Positions 1 to 11,777 of a stretch of 64,000 bases of DNA are shown here, one piece after another. How positions within the stretch are numbered: position 1 is the stretch's first letter; every line of letters begins with the position of its first letter. Both the position numbers and the translations under genes were made by a program. The stretch comes from Pseudomonas gingeri. GTDB taxonomy: Bacteria; Pseudomonadota; Gammaproteobacteria; Pseudomonadales; Pseudomonadaceae. The stretch is from assembly GCF_013386165.1 (NCBI RefSeq), contig NZ_JACAOS010000001.1, positions 485,476 through 549,475 of the forward strand, in the 5' to 3' direction. A model generated the notes under the pieces. It was not told the origin of the DNA, did not search any database, and worked only from the letters and a program-made list of their open reading frames with translations.

Positions 1-47
1 TGGGCATGGTCAAGGACGGTGAAACCCTTTATCAGCTGGCGCAATGA
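1..47 (+). CDS. ftsB: FtsB, C-terminal end (partial)
   Basis: Only the last 14 codons are present, reading GMVKDGETLYQLAQ and a TGA stop. This resembles the conserved C-terminus of the divisome protein FtsB, a single-pass membrane protein that bridges FtsL and FtsQ. The identification rests mainly on synteny, because ftsB directly precedes ispD in Pseudomonas. The stop overlaps the ispD start in an ATGA, which indicates translational coupling. Confidence 0.75.
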   Translation, partial: GMVKDGETLYQLAQ

Positions 48-754
48 CTGAATTCTCTCTACCGGCCTTCTGGGCCGTGATTCCAGCTGCGGGCGTCGGT
101 GCCCGTATGGCTGCGGATCGTCCCAAGCAGTATCTGTCCCTGGGTGGACACACGATTCTCGAACACAGCCTTGGCTGTTTCCTCGATCATCCGGGCTTGA
201 AGGGCCTGGTGATCGCCCTCGCTCCACACGATCCCTACTGGCCTGGCCTGGCCTGTGCCGCGGACCCGCGTATCCAGCGGGTCGATGGCGGCAGCGAGCG
301 GGCCGACTCGGTCCTCAATGCCTTGCTGCACCTGCATACCCTGGGGGCGGCGGTGGACGATTGGGTGCTGGTTCACGATGCGGCACGGCCTAATTTGTCC
401 CGTGGCGATCTCGACACATTGCTCGGTGAGTTGGCGCAGGACCCGGTGGGTGGGTTGCTGGCCGTGCCGGCGCGGGACACGCTCAAGCGTGCGGACAAGC
501 AGGGGCGGGTGCTGGAAACCGTCGACCGCGCCTTGATCTGGCAGGCCTATACACCGCAGATGTTCCGCCTCGGCGCCTTGCATCGGGCCCTGGCCGACAG
601 CCTGGTGGCCGATGCGACCATCACCGACGAAGCCTCGGCAATGGAATGGGCCGGGCAGGCGCCGCGCCTGATCGAAGGACGCTCGGACAATATCAAGGTC
701 ACCCGTCCCGAAGACCTGGAGTGGCTGCGCCTGCGCTGGGCGAATCGTCGCTGA
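44..754 (+). CDS. ispD: 2-C-methyl-D-erythritol 4-phosphate cytidylyltransferase
   Basis: IspD transfers CMP from CTP to MEP in the non-mevalonate isoprenoid pathway, in the cytoplasm. The 236-residue protein has the usual length. The N-terminal nucleotide-binding loop AAGVGARMAADRPKQY (residues 15-30) supplies the Arg and Lys that stabilise the transition state. A VHDAARP motif near residue 112 and ITDEASAMEW near residue 192 are also typical. It is coupled to ftsB by a 4-bp overlap. The next enzyme of the same pathway in this window, ispF, lies 3 kb downstream, separated by the formaldehyde detoxification genes. Confidence 0.96.
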   Translation: MTEFSLPAFWAVIPAAGVGARMAADRPKQYLSLGGHTILEHSLGCFLDHPGLKGLVIALAPHDPYWPGLACAADPRIQRVDGGSERADSVLNALLHLHTLGAAVDDWVLVHDAARPNLSRGDLDTLLGELAQDPVGGLLAVPARDTLKRADKQGRVLETVDRALIWQAYTPQMFRLGALHRALADSLVADATITDEASAMEWAGQAPRLIEGRSDNIKVTRPEDLEWLRLRWANRR

Positions 755-763
755 GGGGCGCGC

Positions 764-1660
764 TCAAGTGGCGTACTCGGGCCGTTTGGCCAAACCTTCC
801 TTGAGATAGTCCACCAGCTTGCGCACCTTCGGCGACAGGTGCCGTTGTTGCGGATACAGCGCCCACACCGCTGTGTTTGGTGGTTGATGGGCTTCAAGCA
901 GGGAAATCAGCGTGCCGTTGTGCAAATGCTCCAGCACGTAATAGTCTGGCAACTGGCACAACCCGACCCCCTGCAACGCCGCATCCAGCACCGCTTGCCC
1001 ACTGTTGCAGCGCCAGTTGCCCTGCACCCGCTGGGAAAATTCCCGCCCGTCCTGTTCCAGTTGCCAGATATCCGAGCTGCCGATCAGGCAGTTATGTCGG
1101 CTCAATTCCGACAGGCTATGGGGGCGGCCATAACGTTCCAGGTAGGACGGTGACGCGCACAGGTACATGCGCCGTGGTGCCAGCCGCGTCGCCACCAAGC
1201 GTGAATCCTGCAAGCGACCCAGTCGGATCGCCAGATCCAGCCCTTCATGCACCAGATCCAGAGTCCGGTTGCTCAACTCGATATCCACCCGCAGTTGCGG
1301 ATGCAGCCCCATGAAACTGGTCACCAGCGGCACGATGAAGCGTTCGCCATAGGCCACGGCGCAGGTCATGCGCAACATGCCCTTGGGCTCGCTGGTCAGG
1401 TCGCCTACCGCCCGCAGGGCTTCCTCGCGTCCGTCCTGCAGGCGCTGGCAATGCTGCAGAAAGGTCTGGCCGGCCTCGGTCAGGGTCACGCGCCGGGTGC
1501 TGCGATAGAGCAGGCGGGTTTGCAGGCGATCTTCCAGTCGGGCGATCTGCCGGCTGATATGCGATGACGACACCCCGAGGCGTTCTGCCGCCGCCGTGAA
1601 CTGGCTGCATTCGGCCACCGCGACGAACTCGTCGATGCCCTCCCAGCGGTTGTCATTCAT
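764..1660 (-). CDS. LysR-family regulator divergent from adhC (GfnR-like)
   Basis: A 298-residue LysR-type regulator. It has an N-terminal winged HTH (about residues 5-63, with FTAAAERLGVSSSHISRQIARLE) and a C-terminal effector-binding domain. The ATG at 1660 is chosen because AGGG lies about 8 nt upstream and the protein then starts MNDNRWEGIDEF, as is normal for the family; the frame is open a further 18 codons upstream. It is transcribed divergently from adhC-fghA. In P. aeruginosa the LysR gene in the same position (PA3630, GfnR) activates the glutathione-dependent formaldehyde genes, so the same role is inferred here from position. Confidence 0.88.
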   Translation of the reverse strand: MNDNRWEGIDEFVAVAECSQFTAAAERLGVSSSHISRQIARLEDRLQTRLLYRSTRRVTLTEAGQTFLQHCQRLQDGREEALRAVGDLTSEPKGMLRMTCAVAYGERFIVPLVTSFMGLHPQLRVDIELSNRTLDLVHEGLDLAIRLGRLQDSRLVATRLAPRRMYLCASPSYLERYGRPHSLSELSRHNCLIGSSDIWQLEQDGREFSQRVQGNWRCNSGQAVLDAALQGVGLCQLPDYYVLEHLHNGTLISLLEAHQPPNTAVWALYPQQRHLSPKVRKLVDYLKEGLAKRPEYAT

Positions 1661-2880
<1,220 letters not shown>

Positions 2881-2885
2881 GAAGC

Positions 2886-2960
2886 AGCTTCGAGCGGCAA
2901 GCCACAAGCGGCAAGCGGGCGGTGTGCCGGCTTTTCACTTGCAGCTTGCCGCTTGAAGCT
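2886..2960. repeat. inverted repeat of a Pseudomonas intergenic repeat family
   Basis: A 17-nt arm at 2886-2902 (AGCTTCGAGCGGCAAGC) faces its near-perfect reverse complement at 2944-2960 (GCTTGCCGCTTGAAGCT). The intervening bases are built from the same AAGC/GGCAAGC words. Similar sequence lies at 47021-47093. It separates adhC from fghA and could form a long hairpin in a shared transcript. Confidence 0.75.
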
Positions 2961-2973
2961 CGGAGCTGCCGTT

Positions 2974-3819
2974 ATGTCCCTTGAGAATCTGTCCTGCCAG
3001 AAAAGCTTCGGCGGCTGGCACAAACGCTACAAACATCACTCCGAAGTCCTCGGCTGCGACATGGTGTTTGCGGTCTATCTGCCGCCGCAAGCCGAGCAGG
3101 GCGGCAAGCTGCCGGTGCTGTACTGGCTGTCCGGTCTGACCTGCACCGACGAGAACTTCATGCACAAGGCCGGCGCCCAGCGCCTGGCCGCCGAGCTGGG
3201 ATTGATCATCGTCGCGCCGGACACCAGTCCGCGAGGTGCCGACGTGCCTGGCGATCCAGACAAGGCCTGGGACTTTGGCCTGGGCGCCGGTTTTTATCTC
3301 AACGCGACCCAGCAACCCTGGGCCCAGCACTACCGGATGCACGACTACGTGGTGCATGAGCTGCCGGCACTGGTCGAGGCGCATTTCCCGGCCTCGGACA
3401 AACGCGGCATCAGTGGTCATTCCATGGGCGGGCATGGCGCGCTGGTCTGCGCCTTGCGCAACCCCGGGCGTTATCAGTCGCTGTCGGCCTTCGCGCCGAT
3501 CAGCAACCCGATGGATTGTCCCTGGGGGCAGAAGGCCTTTTCCCGTTATCTGGGCGAAGAACGCTCACGCTGGCGTGAGTGGGATGCCTGCGCGCTGATC
3601 GCCGAGGCCACTGAAAAGCTGCCGATCCTGGTGGATCAGGGCGATCGTGATGATTTCCTGGCTAACCAGCTCAAGCCTGAGGCGCTGCAACAGGCGGCGA
3701 AGCTGGCGCAACATCCGCTGACATTGCGGCTGCAGCCGGGCTACGACCACAGCTATTTCTTCATCGCCAGTTTCATTGACGACCACCTGAGGCATCACAG
3801 CGCAGCTCTTAGCGGTTAA
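2974..3819 (+). CDS. fghA: S-formylglutathione hydrolase
   Basis: FghA hydrolyses S-formylglutathione to formate and glutathione, completing formaldehyde detoxification after AdhC. The 281-residue alpha/beta hydrolase of the esterase D family has the nucleophile elbow [10 protein letters not shown] (Ser near residue 148), an acidic residue in QGDRDDFL, and the catalytic His in YDHSYFF near the C-terminus. The ATG at 2974 gives the usual start [14 protein letters not shown]. An in-frame ATG 7 codons upstream lies inside the intergenic repeat and is unlikely to be used. Confidence 0.95.
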   Translation: MSLENLSCQKSFGGWHKRYKHHSEVLGCDMVFAVYLPPQAEQGGKLPVLYWLSGLTCTDENFMHKAGAQRLAAELGLIIVAPDTSPRGADVPGDPDKAWDFGLGAGFYLNATQQPWAQHYRMHDYVVHELPALVEAHFPASDKRGISGHSMGGHGALVCALRNPGRYQSLSAFAPISNPMDCPWGQKAFSRYLGEERSRWREWDACALIAEATEKLPILVDQGDRDDFLANQLKPEALQQAAKLAQHPLTLRLQPGYDHSYFFIASFIDDHLRHHSAALSG

Positions 3820-3842
3820 TCTCCGGCAAAATAGGTAGAATC

Positions 3843-3873
3843 ACGCCCTGACTTACATCGGGGCGTTTTTTTT
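3843..3873 (+). terminator. hairpin with T-tract abutting the ispF start codon
   Basis: ACGCCC at 3843-3848 pairs with GGGCGT at 3861-3866. Eight T residues (3866-3873) follow and run straight into the ispF ATG. It resembles the intrinsic terminator of adhC-fghA, but it occupies the place where the ispF SD should be. A TAGAAT -10-like hexamer at 3836-3841 just before it may start an ispF transcript that lacks all or part of the left arm. Confidence 0.6.
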
Positions 3874-4347
3874 ATGCGTATTGGCCACGGCTATGATGTG
3901 CACCGTTTCGCCGAAGGCGACTTCATTACCCTGGGCGGCGTGCGGATTGCGCACCACCACGGGTTGCTGGCCCATTCCGACGGCGACGTGCTGCTGCATG
4001 CCTTGAGTGATGCGCTGCTGGGGGCTGCGGCCCTGGGCGACATCGGCAAGCATTTCCCGGACACCGACCCGACCTACAAGGGCGCTGACAGCCGGGCGCT
4101 GTTGCGCCACGTCGTCTCGTTGATCAAGGCCAAGGGCTGGAAAGTCGGCAACGTCGATAACACCATCGTTGCCCAGGCGCCGAAAATGGCGCCGCATATC
4201 GAATCGATGCGCGCACTGATTGCCGCGGATCTTGAAGTTGAGTTGGATCAAGTGAACGTCAAAGCCACCACCACCGAAAAGCTCGGTTTCACCGGCCGTG
4301 AAGAAGGTATCGCTGTGCACAGCGTTGCCTTGTTGTTACGCCCATGA
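3874..4347 (+). CDS. ispF: 2-C-methyl-D-erythritol 2,4-cyclodiphosphate synthase
   Basis: IspF cyclises CDP-ME 2-phosphate to MEcPP with release of CMP in the isoprenoid pathway. It acts as a zinc-dependent homotrimer. The 157-residue protein starts with the canonical [12 protein letters not shown], where Asp8 and His10 are metal ligands. [14 protein letters not shown] (His ligand near 42) and the C-terminal [17 protein letters not shown] are family signatures. There is no recognisable SD because a T8 tract directly precedes the ATG. The stop overlaps the truD start by 4 bp. Confidence 0.97.
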   Translation: MRIGHGYDVHRFAEGDFITLGGVRIAHHHGLLAHSDGDVLLHALSDALLGAAALGDIGKHFPDTDPTYKGADSRALLRHVVSLIKAKGWKVGNVDNTIVAQAPKMAPHIESMRALIAADLEVELDQVNVKATTTEKLGFTGREEGIAVHSVALLLRP

Positions 4348-5389
4348 CCGAACTGGAACTGCTGGGCCCACGCGCCTACGGCGATCTCCTCGGTAGCGCG
4401 GTGCTCAAGGCCACGGCTGAAGACTTCCAGGTCGATGAGGTCCTCGATATTCCGCTGAGCGGTGATGGCGAGCACCTCTGGCTGTGGGTGGAGAAACGCG
4501 GCCTGAACACCGAAGAGGCTGCCCGGCGTATCGCCAAGGCTGCCGGCGTGCCGTTGCGCACGGTCAGTTATGCCGGTCTCAAGGACCGCCAGGCCCTGAC
4601 GCGCCAGTGGTTCAGCGTGCAACTGCCGGGCAAGGCCGACCCGGACCTGTCGGCGGCGCAGAACGACAGCCTGCTGATCCTCAAGAGCGCCCGGCACAAG
4701 CGCAAGCTGCAACGCGGCGCCCATGCCGCCAACGGCTTCACCCTGCGCCTGACCCAATTGAACGCCGACAAGGACGCTTTGCAGCAACGCCTCGAGCAGA
4801 TCGCCCAGCAGGGTATTCCCAACTATTTCGGTGCCCAGCGTTTCGGCCACCTCGGCGGTAACCTCGGTGAGGCCCGCGCCTATGCGGCGCGCCAGGCTTT
4901 GCCCGAACAGCGCAATGTCCGTTCGCGACTGCTGTCCACGGCCCGCAGCTACCTGTTCAACCAGGTGCTGGCGGTGCGTGTCGGCGATGGCACCTGGAAC
5001 CAGGCCCAGGTCGGCGACCTGCTGGCGTTCACCGACAGCCGCAGTTTCTTCCCGGCCGGCGAAGCCGAGTGCAGTGACCCACGCCTGGCGATTCTCGACC
5101 TGCATCCCACCGGCCCGCAGTGGGGCGAAGGCCCGTCACCGGCCACCGGCGCGACTTTCGTGCTGGAGCAGGCGGTGGCCGAGCGCGAGGCCGAACTCTG
5201 CCAATGGCTGGTCAAGGCGACAATGGAACACGAACGACGCATCCTGCGACTGCCCATTGGTCGGTTGTCGTGGCATTATCCGGAGCCTGACATTCTGCAA
5301 CTGGAATTCGTTCTGCCGGCCGGATGCTTCGCCACTGCTTTTGTGCGCGAACTCGTCGATCTGGTGCCGGTAGGGCAGACGGACAGCTC

Positions 5390-5402
<13 letters not shown>
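4344..5402 (+). CDS. truD: tRNA pseudouridine(13) synthase TruD
   Basis: TruD isomerises U13 of tRNA(Glu) to pseudouridine. The 352-residue protein has the family motif [18 protein letters not shown], with the catalytic Asp at residue 81, followed by the inserted TRUD domain ([12 protein letters not shown] near 157). Its start overlaps ispF by 4 bp, and its last 13 bp overlap the surE start, so ispF-truD-surE-pcm is a compact translationally coupled operon, as in P. aeruginosa. Confidence 0.96.
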
Positions 5403-6816
<1,414 letters not shown>

Positions 6817-7014
6817 ACATTTGTTGAACGGCAATGAATTCTGTTTAAGGTCGTAGGTCTTAGAGCGGGACCCGATACGGCCCGCATGTTTAAAATGTGC
6901 CGGATTTTTCGACGTGGCTTTGTTGTCAGTGAAATTCCAACAGCCAGTTATACTTACGTCACATTACCGCCTGTACAGGCACTCTTATTTCAGCCACCAA
7001 AAAGGGAGCGGCGG

Positions 7015-7905
7015 GTGAGTCTCACAGTCATTCGGCAGCGTATGGGTAAAGCAAGCGTTCAGCGCCTGATGATCGGCCTTGCCCTCAGTGCTTTACTGGC
7101 TGGTTGCTCCAGTGCTCCAAAAAACGGCGTGCGCGTCGTCGATCGTAACGGCAACGCTACAACGACCACCGCCAACGCGGCGCCACAAAAGCCGATGACC
7201 ACCACCGGCCAGCATGTGGTCGCCCGTGGCGATACGCTGTTTTCGATCGCCTTTCGCTACGGTTGGGACTGGAAAGCCCTGGCCGCCCGTAACAATATTC
7301 CCGAGCCTTACACCATCCATGTGGGTCAGGCGATTCGTTTCGACAGCCGTTCAAATTCAACGCCGGCCGCTGTCGCCTCGAGTTCGTCGGGCGCGGCGTC
7401 GACGGCGTCGCCTTCAGGCAAATTCACCATCACCCGGCGCCCGGCCAACGCGGCGTCGGGCACCGCAACAACCGTACAACCCGCGGCCCAGACACCTGTG
7501 GCGCAAACCCCAGCGCCGCCGGCCGGTCCTGCGCCGAAGGGTTGGGCATGGCCTTCAAACGGAATTCTGATTGGAAAATTCTCTTCAAACGGTAGTTTGA
7601 ATAAAGGTATTGATATCGCCGGGGATTTGGGACAGCCTGTTTTAGCTGCGTCTGATGGGTCAGTGGTTTACGCCGGGAGTGGGTTACGGGGCTACGGCGA
7701 GCTGGTCATCATCAAGCACAGCGATACCTACGTCAGTGCTTACGGTCACAACCGTAGGCTGTTGGTTCGGGAGGGGCAGCAGGTCAAGGCTGGACAGACA
7801 ATTGCCGAAATGGGATCAACTGGTACGGACCGGGTGAAACTGCATTTTGAGATTCGCCGCCAGGGGAAACCCGTAGACCCACTGCAATTCCTGCCACGTC
7901 GTTGA
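7015..7905 (+). CDS. nlpD: NlpD-like LysM/M23 lipoprotein
   Basis: NlpD is an outer-membrane lipoprotein that activates periplasmic amidases at the division site. A GTG start at 7015 is preferred: GGGAG lies about 7 nt upstream, and the lipobox LLAGC then falls at a normal distance. A LysM domain (VVARGDTLFSIAFRYGW) follows, then a Ser/Thr/Ala/Pro-rich linker, then a LytM/M23 domain. The first M23 zinc motif reads NKGID where active enzymes have HxxxD, so the domain is probably non-catalytic, as in E. coli NlpD. In related bacteria the main rpoS promoter lies inside nlpD. Confidence 0.93.
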   Translation: MSLTVIRQRMGKASVQRLMIGLALSALLAGCSSAPKNGVRVVDRNGNATTTTANAAPQKPMTTTGQHVVARGDTLFSIAFRYGWDWKALAARNNIPEPYTIHVGQAIRFDSRSNSTPAAVASSSSGAASTASPSGKFTITRRPANAASGTATTVQPAAQTPVAQTPAPPAGPAPKGWAWPSNGILIGKFSSNGSLNKGIDIAGDLGQPVLAASDGSVVYAGSGLRGYGELVIIKHSDTYVSAYGHNRRLLVREGQQVKAGQTIAEMGSTGTDRVKLHFEIRRQGKPVDPLQFLPRR

Positions 7906-8013
7906 TCCGTTTTCCAGCCTGTTCTCCTGACTGTAGCGGGAACAGGTTCCAGCGTTGCCAAGGATAAAGGCGCCGCTCGAGCTTGAGGTCGAACTCACCA
8001 AAGGACTATAACA

Positions 8014-9018
8014 ATGGCTCTCAGTAAAGAAGCGCCGGGGTTTGACATCGATGATGAGGTGCTCCTTATGGACTCCGACATCGTCATGGATATGATGCCG
8101 GAGGACGACAGTTCTCCACCCCCAGTTCGTGCCAAGACCAAAAATGCTGCTTCGCTCAAGCAGCACAAGTACATTGACTACACGCGGGCGCTTGATGCGA
8201 CGCAGTTGTATCTCAATGAAATCGGTTTTTCCCCCTTGTTGTCTCCGGAAGAAGAAGTTCACTTTGCACGCCTGTCGCAAAGTGGCGATCCCGCGGGCCG
8301 CAAGCGCATGATCGAAAGCAACCTGCGCCTGGTGGTGAAAATCGCCCGACGCTACGTCAATCGTGGTCTTTCCCTGCTGGACCTGATCGAAGAGGGCAAC
8401 CTCGGTTTGATCCGGGCCGTCGAGAAGTTCGACCCGGAACGGGGCTTTCGCTTCTCTACCTATGCCACCTGGTGGATACGCCAGACGATTGAACGGGCGA
8501 TCATGAATCAGACCCGGACCATTCGCCTGCCGATCCATGTGGTCAAGGAACTGAACGTCTATCTGCGGGCGGCCCGGGAGCTGACCCAGAAACTCGATCA
8601 TGAACCTTCCCCGGAAGAAATCGCCAACCTGCTGGAGAAGCCGGTGGGTGAGGTCAAGCGCATGCTGGGCCTGAATGAGCGGGTGTCTTCGGTGGACGTG
8701 TCCCTGGGGCCGGACTCCGACAAGACGCTGCTCGACACCCTGACCGATGATCGGCCTACCGACCCCTGCGAGTTGCTTCAGGACGACGACCTGTCCCAGA
8801 GCATCGACCAGTGGTTGTCGGAGTTGACCGACAAGCAGCGTGAGGTGGTGGTGCGACGCTTCGGCCTGCGCGGGCATGAGAGCAGTACGCTGGAGGATGT
8901 CGGTCTGGAGATCGGTCTGACCCGCGAGCGTGTTCGGCAGATCCAGGTCGAGGGGCTCAAGCGCTTGCGCGAGATCCTCGAGAAAAACGGCCTGTCCAGC
9001 GAGGCGCTGTTCCAGTAG
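8014..9018 (+). CDS. rpoS: RNA polymerase sigma factor RpoS
   Basis: RpoS is the general stress and stationary-phase sigma factor. The 334-residue sigma-70 family protein has region 1.2 ([21 protein letters not shown]), region 2 ([20 protein letters not shown], which melts and reads the -10), region 3, and region 4 with a C-terminal HTH ([19 protein letters not shown]). The N-terminus is acidic. Its position after nlpD is conserved. In P. aeruginosa rsmZ-fdxA follows at once, but here those genes are 40 kb away. Confidence 0.98.
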   Translation: MALSKEAPGFDIDDEVLLMDSDIVMDMMPEDDSSPPPVRAKTKNAASLKQHKYIDYTRALDATQLYLNEIGFSPLLSPEEEVHFARLSQSGDPAGRKRMIESNLRLVVKIARRYVNRGLSLLDLIEEGNLGLIRAVEKFDPERGFRFSTYATWWIRQTIERAIMNQTRTIRLPIHVVKELNVYLRAARELTQKLDHEPSPEEIANLLEKPVGEVKRMLGLNERVSSVDVSLGPDSDKTLLDTLTDDRPTDPCELLQDDDLSQSIDQWLSELTDKQREVVVRRFGLRGHESSTLEDVGLEIGLTRERVRQIQVEGLKRLREILEKNGLSSEALFQ

Positions 9019-9041
9019 CGCTGCCTTGCGGCGGTCTTAAG

Positions 9042-9072
9042 AAAATCCCCGACACCTGGTCGGGGATTTTTT
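9042..9072 (+). terminator. intrinsic terminator of rpoS
   Basis: AATCCCCGA and TCGGGGATT form a perfect stem around a short loop and are followed by a T-run. It lies 24 nt after the rpoS stop. The A-run on the 5' side could also serve the converging SEC-C gene. Confidence 0.9.
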
Positions 9073-9083
9073 GCATCAGGGCC

Positions 9084-9290
9084 TCAGGCCCCGTGGCACT
9101 TCTTGAACTTCTTGCTGCTGCCGCACGGGCACGGATCGTTGCGACCCACGTCTTTCAGCTCGTTGCGCACCGGCTCCTGGTGAGCGTGGCCGCAGTTCGG
9201 GCCGTGGACATGACCATGGTCGTGATCGTGGTGGGCATGGTCATGATCGTGGTTGCAATCAGGGCCGTGGACATGGGGTTGTTGGGTCAT
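9084..9290 (-). CDS. His-rich SEC-C motif small protein
   Basis: A 68-residue protein in two parts. Residues 4-37 are extremely His/Asp-rich, with two copies of VHGP(D/N)C and [14 protein letters not shown], which looks like a metal-binding tail. Residues 47-67 form a SEC-C zinc motif, [17 protein letters not shown], as found at the C-terminus of SecA. Function is unknown; metal storage or delivery is inferred from composition. It lies 7 bp downstream of the LEA-type lipoprotein gene on the same strand and is probably co-transcribed with it. Confidence 0.85.
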   Translation of the reverse strand: MTQQPHVHGPDCNHDHDHAHHDHDHGHVHGPNCGHAHQEPVRNELKDVGRNDPCPCGSSKKFKKCHGA

Positions 9291-9297
9291 GCTGGTG

Positions 9298-9780
9298 TCA
9301 CTCCGGAATAATATCGGCGGGAATTATCTCGCCTTTGCGCTCCAGGTGCACGTCATGACTCAGGAATAGTCCGGTTTCCAGTTCGCCTTCCAGTCGGTAG
9401 GGGATCGGCTCATGGGGGTGTTTCATGCGCTTGGTCAGATCGCGCAGGTGTTCCCAGAGGTTGGTTCTGACCGGGACCACCAGGGAGGCGTGACTGTTGG
9501 CTTCAACGGTGAACCAGCCATCGGCGGACTCGCCTTCGCTCAGCAGCCAGCCGTCAAGATAGAGACGATAGTGCAGGCCGCGCACGGTCAGGCTGTCGTC
9601 GTTGGGGTTGTCGATGCGAAAGTGCAGGCGAAACTTCTGCTGCACCAGGCGGGCCTTGATCAGTTCGACACGCACCAGGCGCACCTCGGGCTCGCGGGTA
9701 CCGCTGTCGAACCAGGACGCACAGCCGGAGAGCGTCAACAGCATGAACAGGCCGAGCGTGCCAAATGTCCGTGAATACAT
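9298..9780 (-). CDS. LEA14/WHy-domain lipoprotein
   Basis: A 160-residue protein with a signal peptide and lipobox (LLTLSGC near residue 20). A single LEA type 2 (water-stress WHy) beta-sandwich domain follows, with the typical [27 protein letters not shown] segment in its first half. The ATG at 9780 is preceded by GGGAGGAA. Such proteins occur widely in Pseudomonas and are probably anchored in the periplasm. No substrate is known. The gene precedes the SEC-C gene in a two-gene unit. Confidence 0.85.
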   Translation of the reverse strand: MYSRTFGTLGLFMLLTLSGCASWFDSGTREPEVRLVRVELIKARLVQQKFRLHFRIDNPNDDSLTVRGLHYRLYLDGWLLSEGESADGWFTVEANSHASLVVPVRTNLWEHLRDLTKRMKHPHEPIPYRLEGELETGLFLSHDVHLERKGEIIPADIIPE

Positions 9781-9913
9781 GGGGTTCCTCCCGCCGAAAC
9801 CCCAGCATAGCAAGCCTGTGGGAGAAAAAGCTCATGGTTGTGGCGGTAAATCCACTGGGTGATACTGCCGGGCATTGGCGCAACGGATCAGGTCGGTGCA
9901 CAGGAGTGTGAGC

Positions 9914-10417
9914 ATGAAGCTTTACGAGATTGTCTTCAGTGGCGAGTCGCTGCCCGGCGCCTCCCCCGATCAGGTCAGGAGCAATCTGGCCCGGTTGTTC
10001 CAGGCCGATGCCCAGCGTATCGAACTGCTGTTTTCCGGGCGTCGACTGGTGCTCAAGAGCAACCTCGATGGGGCGGCCGCGGAAAAATATCGAGCCACCA
10101 TCGAGCGCGCTGGAGCCTTGGTCACGGTAGTCGAGATGCCCGTCGAGGAAATCGAGATGACGGCGCTGGCATCAGTGCCTGGCGGGGCTCCGGTGGCACC
10201 GCGGGATGCCTATATGGCGGCGTTCAGCGGGGTCGATGCGCCGGACTTCGGGATTGCCGAGGTCGGCAGCGACATGCAGGACGCCAAGCCTGAGCCGGTC
10301 GCGCTGGCGCTGGATCTGTCGGCGTTCAGTGTGGCACCGGTGGGGGCCGACATGGGCCAATTGCCGGCAGCGCCCGCCGGCGCGGTGCCCGATATTTCAC
10401 ACCTGAGCCTCAGTTGA
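9914..10417 (+). CDS. hypothetical protein, function unknown
   Basis: A 167-residue soluble protein with no signal peptide. AGGAG lies 7 nt before the ATG. The first 75 residues look like a compact alpha/beta domain ([15 protein letters not shown], then [23 protein letters not shown], then [17 protein letters not shown]). This resembles domains in which one helix-strand unit binds a partner. The second half is Ala/Pro/Val-rich and probably disordered. It converges on the YchJ-like gene and overlaps its end by 8 bp. I do not recognise a characterised homologue. Confidence 0.75.
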   Translation: MKLYEIVFSGESLPGASPDQVRSNLARLFQADAQRIELLFSGRRLVLKSNLDGAAAEKYRATIERAGALVTVVEMPVEEIEMTALASVPGGAPVAPRDAYMAAFSGVDAPDFGIAEVGSDMQDAKPEPVALALDLSAFSVAPVGADMGQLPAAPAGAVPDISHLSLS

Positions 10418-10886
10418 GCAGGTAGCCTGCGCAGCACTTCTTGTATTTCTGCCCGCTGCCGCAGGGGCAGGGATCATTGCGTCCGGCCTTGAGGGGCACG
10501 GTGGGGTCGATGAAATACCAGCGGCCGTCGCTCTGCACGAAGGACGATTTTTCCCGATGGCTGTGTTCGCCGTTGCTGTCGTGCCAGCGTGCAGTAAAGG
10601 TCACGAAGGCATGCTCGGGCTGACCGCCGAAGACTTCCGAACTTTCCACCTGCAAACCCAGCCAGGTGCTTTGCGCACTCCATTCGCCGATGGCCTGGCG
10701 ATCCAGCCCGGGTTGTTGGATGGGCAGCGTGGTGTCTGCCAGATAATCCACCAGTCCCAGTACATAGGCGCAGTAGCGCGAGCGCATCAGCGCTTCGGCG
10801 CAGGGGGCCGGGTGGCCCGAGTGATAGTGGCCGCAGCAGGCCTCCAGCAGGTTGCCGCTACCACAGGGACAGATGGATGTGCTCAC
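10410..10886 (-). CDS. YchJ/UPF0225 family protein with two SEC-C motifs
   Basis: A 158-residue protein of the YchJ family. A zinc-type motif lies near the N-terminus ([21 protein letters not shown]) and a SEC-C motif at the C-terminus ([16 protein letters not shown]). Between them is an NTF2-like domain ([19 protein letters not shown]). The GTG at 10886 gives the family N-terminus; the frame is open four codons further to another GTG. The start lies 5 bp beyond the stop of the upstream gene, so translation is probably coupled. Molecular function is unknown. Confidence 0.85.
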   Translation of the reverse strand: MSTSICPCGSGNLLEACCGHYHSGHPAPCAEALMRSRYCAYVLGLVDYLADTTLPIQQPGLDRQAIGEWSAQSTWLGLQVESSEVFGGQPEHAFVTFTARWHDSNGEHSHREKSSFVQSDGRWYFIDPTVPLKAGRNDPCPCGSGQKYKKCCAGYLLN

Positions 10887-10891
10887 GGGAA

Positions 10892-11389
10892 TCACCACCA
10901 GTACTTGCCGAAGTTTTCCGGATTGGCCCAGAACTTGGCGTTCAGCCAGTCCGGCACCTGTTTGTATTCCTTCAGATCATAGGTGAACAACGTCAGGACC
11001 TGCTCGTCGCGGGCAAAACGTTCGCTGCTTTGCAGGGCCAGGGCGAAGAAATCGTTCTCCTGCCAGCCGCTGGCGGCCATGTCCACCAGCACCGCGATAC
11101 GGCTGGCATTGAGGTTGCGAATACCGCCAAGCAATTGCCGGCCGTCACGCTTGGGTAAATGTTCCAGGCAGTCGACCACCAGCGCCAGGTCGAAACGCCG
11201 GGCGGCCAGTTCGGCGGGTAGGGCGCCCGGCTCGGCGAAGGCCACCTGGGTCTCGGGATGAGCGGCCTGGAAGGCCTCGAGTGCCGGAAAGCTGCCGGCA
11301 CCCACCAGCAGCAGGTTTTGCGGAGCATAACGGTCCAGCAGCGCCGCCAGTGCTTGCTGGGGTGTTCGGGTGGAAAGGCTTTCTAGCAT
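10892..11389 (-). CDS. hypothetical Rossmann-like protein (possibly DUF6231)
   Basis: A 165-residue protein whose fold resembles the SAM-binding half of a methyltransferase. A glycine loop [16 protein letters not shown] (about residues 24-39) is followed by an acidic strand end, [10 protein letters not shown], and by [17 protein letters not shown] complete methyltransferase domain is not obvious, so a catalytic role is unproven. It is paired with the YchJ-family gene with almost no gap. I believe this family is listed as DUF6231 but cannot confirm it. Confidence 0.75.
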   Translation of the reverse strand: MLESLSTRTPQQALAALLDRYAPQNLLLVGAGSFPALEAFQAAHPETQVAFAEPGALPAELAARRFDLALVVDCLEHLPKRDGRQLLGGIRNLNASRIAVLVDMAASGWQENDFFALALQSSERFARDEQVLTLFTYDLKEYKQVPDWLNAKFWANPENFGKYWW

Positions 11390-11498
11390 CGGGATTCCTC
11401 GCTCAGGACGGCAAACACGGGCGAATTTTCAACGGCCACTGGCAAACTGCCCTGACTCGCCTTACTGTGCGCCAAAGAATAACTCATCAGGGGGGCGT

Positions 11499-11777
11499 AT
11501 GAAGGTGCTTTGGGGGCTGGGCAAGGTGTTGACACTGATGTTCTGGCTGGTGGTGCTGGTCAATCTGGTGCAGCCGTTGATCAGTCCGTTCCGGGTGCTG
11601 GTGGATCTGGCGGGGAGCATGCTGCTGTTGACGCATCTGCTGGAAGTGATGCTGTTCAACGGTAGCCTGGAAGACCGTGCGCACCCTTGGCGTGACCGGG
11701 CGCAAATTCTGCTGTTCGGTATGTTCCACCTGCAAATCCTGCCTTTGCCCACCCGTGAGGAACGCCAACATGCGTAG
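11499..11777 (+). CDS. DUF1145-type small inner-membrane protein
   Basis: A 92-residue protein with three hydrophobic segments (about residues 5-24, 30-52 and 66-82) and a charged C-terminus ending REERQHA. The start follows GGGGG about 4 nt upstream. Its size and the VNLVQPLISPFRVLVDLAG core resemble DUF1145 proteins (E. coli YhhL-like). Function is unknown. It overlaps the next gene by 8 bp, so the two are translationally coupled. Confidence 0.75.
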   Translation: MKVLWGLGKVLTLMFWLVVLVNLVQPLISPFRVLVDLAGSMLLLTHLLEVMLFNGSLEDRAHPWRDRAQILLFGMFHLQILPLPTREERQHA

